Assembly (NCBI RefSeq): GCF_902806685.2
Contig: NC_048557.2
Span: 1,178,001-1,242,000, forward strand
DNA length: 64,000 nt
Source of the DNA: Maniola hyperantus
Lineage: Eukaryota > Arthropoda > Insecta > Lepidoptera > Nymphalidae
Direction: 5' to 3'
Numbering within the stretch: the stretch's first letter is position 1; each line of letters starts with the position of its first letter. Both the position numbers and the translations under genes were made by a program. The notes under the pieces are model-generated. The model searched no databases. It saw nothing but the letters and a program-made list of their open reading frames with translations, and had not been told where the DNA came from. This document shows positions 61,790 through 64,000 of this stretch, piece by piece.

Positions 61790-63186
61790 ATAAATAAATA
61801 AAATAAATAAGCCTTTATTATTCTGAGGGTTCACTATTTACAATTTGTTGATTTAAACAATTACATTATTAAACTAGTAAGTATATATAGCAAGTTGCGT
61901 CTTCGGTAGCCGTTTTAGCTCCTCAGTGTCTTCCGACATAGGCCTCCTCCATTCCCTTCCAAATTGTTCTGTCTCTGGCTTTTCTCTGCCATGTAGCCCC
62001 TGCTACAGACTTAATGTCATCTGCCCATCTGAGATGTTGCCGTCCCCTTTTACGCTTACCATCCCTTGGGTACCAATCTGTTATATCATCAGTCCACTTT
62101 TGTGTTTTGCTTCTTACCATGTGACCGGCCCATCTCCATTTTTGTTCTCTTATTTTCCTTTTTACATCATAAATTTTTGTTTTGGCTCTAATGGTGACTA
62201 GTCTCTGCCTATCACTCCTCCTAGTATGCAAAATACTTCTTTCTATTCCGTGTTGGCATGTTTCCAGTTTTTCCATGTTTCTTTTTGTCAGAGCCCACGT
62301 TTGGCATCCGTAGATCATGCACGGCAAGATACAAGTATCGTGTAATTTGCTCTTGGCTGCCATTGGTATACCTCTGTTTTTCATTATGTCCCTAAGAGAC
62401 CAAAATCTTTTCCATGTGTTACAGACTCGTCTGTCTACTTCTTTGTTTGTTTGATCATATGGTGATATAATTTGACCTAGATACACGTATTCATCAACGT
62501 ATTCTATTTCTAAATCGTTGACGTATATTTTGTCCTTCTTTGAGTTACTCATAATCTTTGTTTTAGATGTATTCATGGTAAGCCCTACTTTTCCACTTTC
62601 GACAGCTAATTGTTGTAACATTATTTCTAGAGTCTTAACATCCTCTGCAAAAATGACTAGGTCATCAGCGAATCTTAAATGATTGAGCTTGACGCCATTT
62701 ATATTGATGCCAAAAGATTCCCAGTGTAAGTTTTTGAAGACGTTCTCTAGTGTGGCTGCAAATAGTTTAGGTGAGAGCGGGTCACCTTGTCTAACACCTT
62801 TATTTATTTTAAACCATTCTCCTGTACTCTCTAAGCGTACTCTCGACATACTGTTCTTGTATATGTTTTTTATTAAGTTGATGTATTTGTTGTGTACACC
62901 TTGATTCATTAGAGTTTCCCAGATGGCTTTGTGTTTTAAGGAATCAAATGCTTTGTTGTAATCGACGAAACCTATGTAGTAAATTTTATTGTATTCTTTA
63001 CATTTCTCAAGTAACTGCTTGACAACGTGTATGTGGTCTATAGTCGAAAAGTTGCTGCGAAAACCAGCCTGTTCTCTTGGCTGGTGTTCATCCAGGACAA
63101 ATGAAATTCTATTTAAAATAATTTTTGCAAATACCTTATAAAAATTGGACAGAGGAAATTGGATTTTTTTCGTTACAGCTAGATTA
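61790..63186 (-). pseudogene. RTE-clade LINE reverse transcriptase, 5'-truncated
   Basis: One frame is open from about 63186 to the stop at 61923. It has reverse-transcriptase motifs: GFVDYNKAFDSLKHKAIW (catalytic Asp in FVDY, about residue 85), NKGVRQGDPLSPKLF (about 139-152) and HLRFADDLVIFAEDV (the FADD form of the YxDD box, about 179-193). The thumb and C-terminal region follow (CILPCMIYGCQTWALT, EQKWRWAGHMVRSKTQ, RGRQHLRWADDIKSVAG). The endonuclease and early fingers are absent, so it cannot move alone. The first 10 or so residues derive from the adjoining SINE tail. The 3' UTR ends with aataaaggcttatttatttt. Confidence 0.88.
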
Positions 63187-63511
63187 TTCATCATCATCAT
63201 CATTATCATGGTCAACCTATCGCCGGCTCACTACAGAGGGCGGGCCTCATCTCAGAATGAGAAGGGGTTTGGCCATAGTCTACCACGCTGGCCAAGTGCG
63301 GATTGGTAGACTTCATACACCTTTGAGAACATTATGGAGAAGTCTCAGGCATGCAGGTTTCCTCACGATATTTCCCTTTACCGTTAAAGCAAGTGATATT
63401 AAATTACTTAAAACGCACATAACTCCGAAAAGTTAGAGGTGCGTGTCCGGATCGAACCCTCGTCCTCGGACTAGAAAGCGGACGTTTTAACCACTAGGCT
63501 ATCACAGCTGC
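63187..63511 (-). mobile_element. SINE B, full length, next to the RTE
   Basis: The (ATG)n tail is at 63187-63205. The body and the tRNA-like head (gatagcctagtggttaaaac) lie at 63485-63511. RTE sequence does not resume beyond it, so it sits at the RTE's truncated 5' end. Confidence 0.87.
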
Positions 63512-63942
63512 ATAAAAATGGCCAACTCCATAGAACATTGTTACTCTGAGACACCCGCAGTTAACTCCGAAATCCCTACAAAGCTGAAGCCGTAGAACAT
63601 ACAAGGCCAAGAACATTTCACACACCTGACGGCTGACGTCCATGAATGACGACAATGGGTGCTCTGTCACCCTTCCCCAACGTAAAAATGGTATATGCAC
63701 GAAAGAAACAACAGATAAGAGGGGGTTTTAAGAATCTCTAGTACGGCACGAAGACGCCGCAAGCCGGTTTGTAAATCGTATTGGAGTACTGTCAATTCAC
63801 TTAAGAGTATCGATTGCTTGTTCTGTTTTACATTGTGACTGTATTGTTCTCGGCTTACGAGGGCTTTGATCGTACCAAGTCAAGTTACTAGGACCCTACA
63901 ATGGAGATTTAACTCACTCCAATGTCATATCTTCTCTATAAT
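63512..63942. other. Unique, no gene seen
   Basis: A 68-codon minus frame at 63494-63700 overlaps the SINE head and has no domain. Confidence 0.35.
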
Positions 63943-64000
63943 ATAAAAATGAATCACCAAATGTGTTGCTCATCCCAAATCACGAGAACAGCTGAATCGA
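63943..64000 (+). mobile_element. Repeat J, 5' part, cut by the window edge
   Basis: tataatataaaaatgaatca and tcacgagaacagctgaatcg match the start of the copies at 43.85 and 44.8 kb. Confidence 0.75.

Overview
The window looks like lepidopteran nuclear DNA. It is AT-rich and intron-rich, with GT-AG splice sites. It is packed with moth/butterfly-type short interspersed repeats, small inverted-repeat elements, and 5'-truncated RTE and jockey/CR1-like LINE pieces. Family names such as repeat A or SINE B are labels used only here. They come from copy-to-copy comparison inside the window, not from a database.

Layout. 1-4.2 kb is repeat-rich intergenic DNA, including a hAT-type MITE with a perfect 8-bp target duplication. 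4.2-12.3 kb is the largest mobile element: an about 8.1-kb DNA transposon with short terminal inverted repeats. It holds a two-exon EnSpm/CACTA-like transposase on the minus strand, a two-exon DUF4806-like protein on the plus strand, and a small paired-CxxC ORF. Later insertions sit between the convergent genes: an 850-bp foldback, a 193-bp MITE and a SINE. 12.3-19.5 kb is nested repeats. 19.7-26.8 kb carries four minus-strand exons of an unidentified host gene. The first two join in phase, and either of two different stop-containing last exons then fits in phase. 28.2-29.0 kb may hold the last exon of another minus-strand gene.

30.3-36.1 kb holds the 3' half of an N-PAC/GLYR1 gene (nucleosome-destabilising, beta-hydroxyacid-dehydrogenase-like) on the minus strand. 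One 180-bp exon appears twice, on either side of a jockey/CR1-like LINE tail and a 100-N gap, most simply an unmerged allele. The 5' exons (PWWP domain, start of the Rossmann fold) were not found. 36-64 kb shows no convincing host coding exon. It is a mosaic of SINEs, MITEs, an RTE reverse-transcriptase remnant (61.9-63.2 kb), another RTE 3' end (42.9-43.4 kb) and a further LINE remnant (59.9-60.5 kb).

How the parts relate. The host genes are separated and invaded by repeats. Several insertions keep clean target duplications (14, 12, 12, 8 and 8 bp), so their mechanisms can be read directly. The candidates I rate highest are the multi-ORF transposon, the pair of alternative last exons (one abutting a SINE), the GLYR1 homologue's lost catalytic residues, and the retroposon families that share one 3' tail.
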